Position numbers and translations under genes: made by a program. This document shows, in pieces, positions 63,307 through 64,000 of a DNA stretch of 64,000 nucleotides. How positions within the stretch are numbered: position 1 is the stretch's first letter; every line of letters begins with the position of its first letter. The stretch is taken from assembly GCF_026914265.1 (NCBI RefSeq), contig NC_069126.1:42612522-42676521 (forward strand). Reading direction: 5' to 3'. The notes under the pieces are model-generated. The model was not told where the DNA came from. It did not search any database and saw only the letters and a program-made list of their open reading frames with translations. This DNA comes from Mya arenaria (lineage: Eukaryota > Mollusca > Bivalvia > Myida > Myidae).

Positions 63307-63440
63307 TGATCCGGGGGGAGCAGGTTCGATCTGAAGGTCCTCCGGGAAGGACGTTAAACAGGTGTCCCGTGTGAGGGTGCTGTACGATAGTGCACGTTAA
63401 AGAATCAGAGTATTTCTTACCAAAGTAACATTTTGTCTGC
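63307..63440 (+). mobile_element. tRNA-derived SINE, family 2, copy 3
   Basis: B-box-like AGGTTCGATCT, then CGGGAAGGACGTTAAACAGG, TGTCCCGTGTGAGGGTGCTG and AGTGCACGTTAAAGAATCAG. Inside intron 1 of the nucleoside hydrolase gene, antisense to it. Confidence 0.78.
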
Positions 63441-63551
63441 ATGTTTGGACCCACCCATTAAGTAGGCAATGACGACTTACTTAGTTTAAAGGAACCCAGG
63501 GCAGTAATTGATCTTAAAAATATTGTTTTTTTATAAAAAAAACACGCTTAC

Positions 63552-63743
63552 GTCAAGTCGATTCACAACCTGTAACACTCTCAACACATTTTTCCCGACT
63601 TGCATCGCGTCAACATTTCCGGCCACGCACGTAATACCTATGACGTCAACATCCGGGCTCTTCAATGCCATCAGGATCGCTTGGGCATCGTCAACACCGG
63701 CATCGGTGTCGATAAGAAGCTTGCGTTGACCGGAAGTTGCCAT
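63552..63743 (-). CDS. Nucleoside hydrolase exon 1
   Basis: Starts MATSGQRKLLIDTDAG; ATG context AAAATGG. Ends ...VVNRLD at donor GAC|GTAAGC, phase 0. 64 codons with the full DTDxGxDDAxA motif. Confidence 0.9.
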
Positions 63744-64000
63744 TTTTGTAGCGCAAAGCACGTTTCTGTTGTTTTGTTTTATAAATACAATAAGCAAAAT
63801 GATGGTTCGTAAATATGAAAATTATATAAATACGTTTTACGAATACTGTGGATATGGTATAATGTAGGATGACTGAATACATCTATTCAGCCATTTCTGA
63901 AGAGTATAATATTCTGTATCATAAAATATAATATACTACATCATTCAATCAGTTACAAAACAAAATCAACATAGGTTATAAACGAATTTAACAAAAGTAT
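63744..64000. other. 5' flank of the nucleoside hydrolase gene
   Basis: AT-rich, no further gene or clear promoter element seen before the window ends. Confidence 0.5.

Larger units (their letters stand above)
60803..63743 (-). pseudogene. Nucleoside hydrolase (inosine-uridine type), frameshifted and lacking one exon
   Basis: Five minus-strand exons (63743-63552, 63247-63070, 62441-62401, 61685-61549, from 61152 down) encode a nucleoside N-ribohydrolase, which splits ribonucleosides into base and ribose. Motifs: LLIDTDAGVDDAQAI (calcium-binding Asp cluster), [55 protein letters not shown]. Junction phases agree except between exons 3 and 4: exon 3 ends in phase 0 but exon 4 needs one carried base, and the MGG-containing segment of the family is absent from the 0.7-kb intron. 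In the last exon an A4 run (60914-60917) shifts the frame, giving TGA at 60907-60909; the family's C-terminal sequence continues in the next frame to 60803. Homology is firm. Pseudogene versus assembly error is open. Confidence 0.82.

Overview
The window is animal nuclear DNA: AT-rich, with multi-exon genes using GT-AG introns, AATAAA polyadenylation signals, tRNA-derived SINEs, many small foldback/MITE elements, long satellites and microsatellites. The gene families (a GAPR-1-like CAP protein, an intronless heparan-sulfate 3-O-sulfotransferase-like enzyme, a CNBD2-like cyclic-nucleotide-binding protein and an inosine-uridine-type nucleoside hydrolase) together with the repeat types suggest a marine or freshwater invertebrate. 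A bivalve mollusc, probably a heterodont, is most likely. The species assignment is inference.

Layout. 1-5.8 kb is one minisatellite with a 32-bp unit, cut by the left window edge. 7.18-15.68 kb (+) is a five-exon CAP-domain gene whose splice phases all agree; introns carry MITEs and SINEs. 17.3-18.5 kb (-) is a single-exon sulfotransferase, convergent with the CAP gene. 18.5-30.7 kb has no recognisable gene. It holds a nested palindrome of about 2 kb built on AGCGGCCT arrays, a degenerate trinucleotide block, large microsatellites, SINEs and MITEs. 30.77-58.58 kb (+) is a nine-exon CNBD2-like gene whose first intron is 19.1 kb and is filled with satellites and transposable elements. 60.8-63.74 kb (-) holds exons of a nucleoside hydrolase. 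That gene lacks one expected exon and has a one-base frameshift near the C-terminus, so it is probably a pseudogene or an assembly-damaged gene.

The four genes are not an operon or a pathway; their adjacency looks incidental. The repeats explain most of the sequence. At least seven small inverted-repeat element families recur here, three with clear target-site duplications (TTAA; 3-bp TTA/TAA; 5-bp). Two SINE families occur, of four and three copies.

Most worth a second look: (a) a C-terminal tail of the CAP protein made of seven 16-residue repeats that appear to be copies of the CAP domain's own closing motif; (b) loss of both conserved His of the CAP cavity; (c) the nested AGCGGCCT palindrome; (d) a 486-bp full-length palindromic element with 5-bp target duplications; (e) the broken nucleoside hydrolase; (f) the higher-order structure of the 32-bp array. 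I found no phage-like, CRISPR-like or other defence system, and no intact autonomous transposase or reverse transcriptase.
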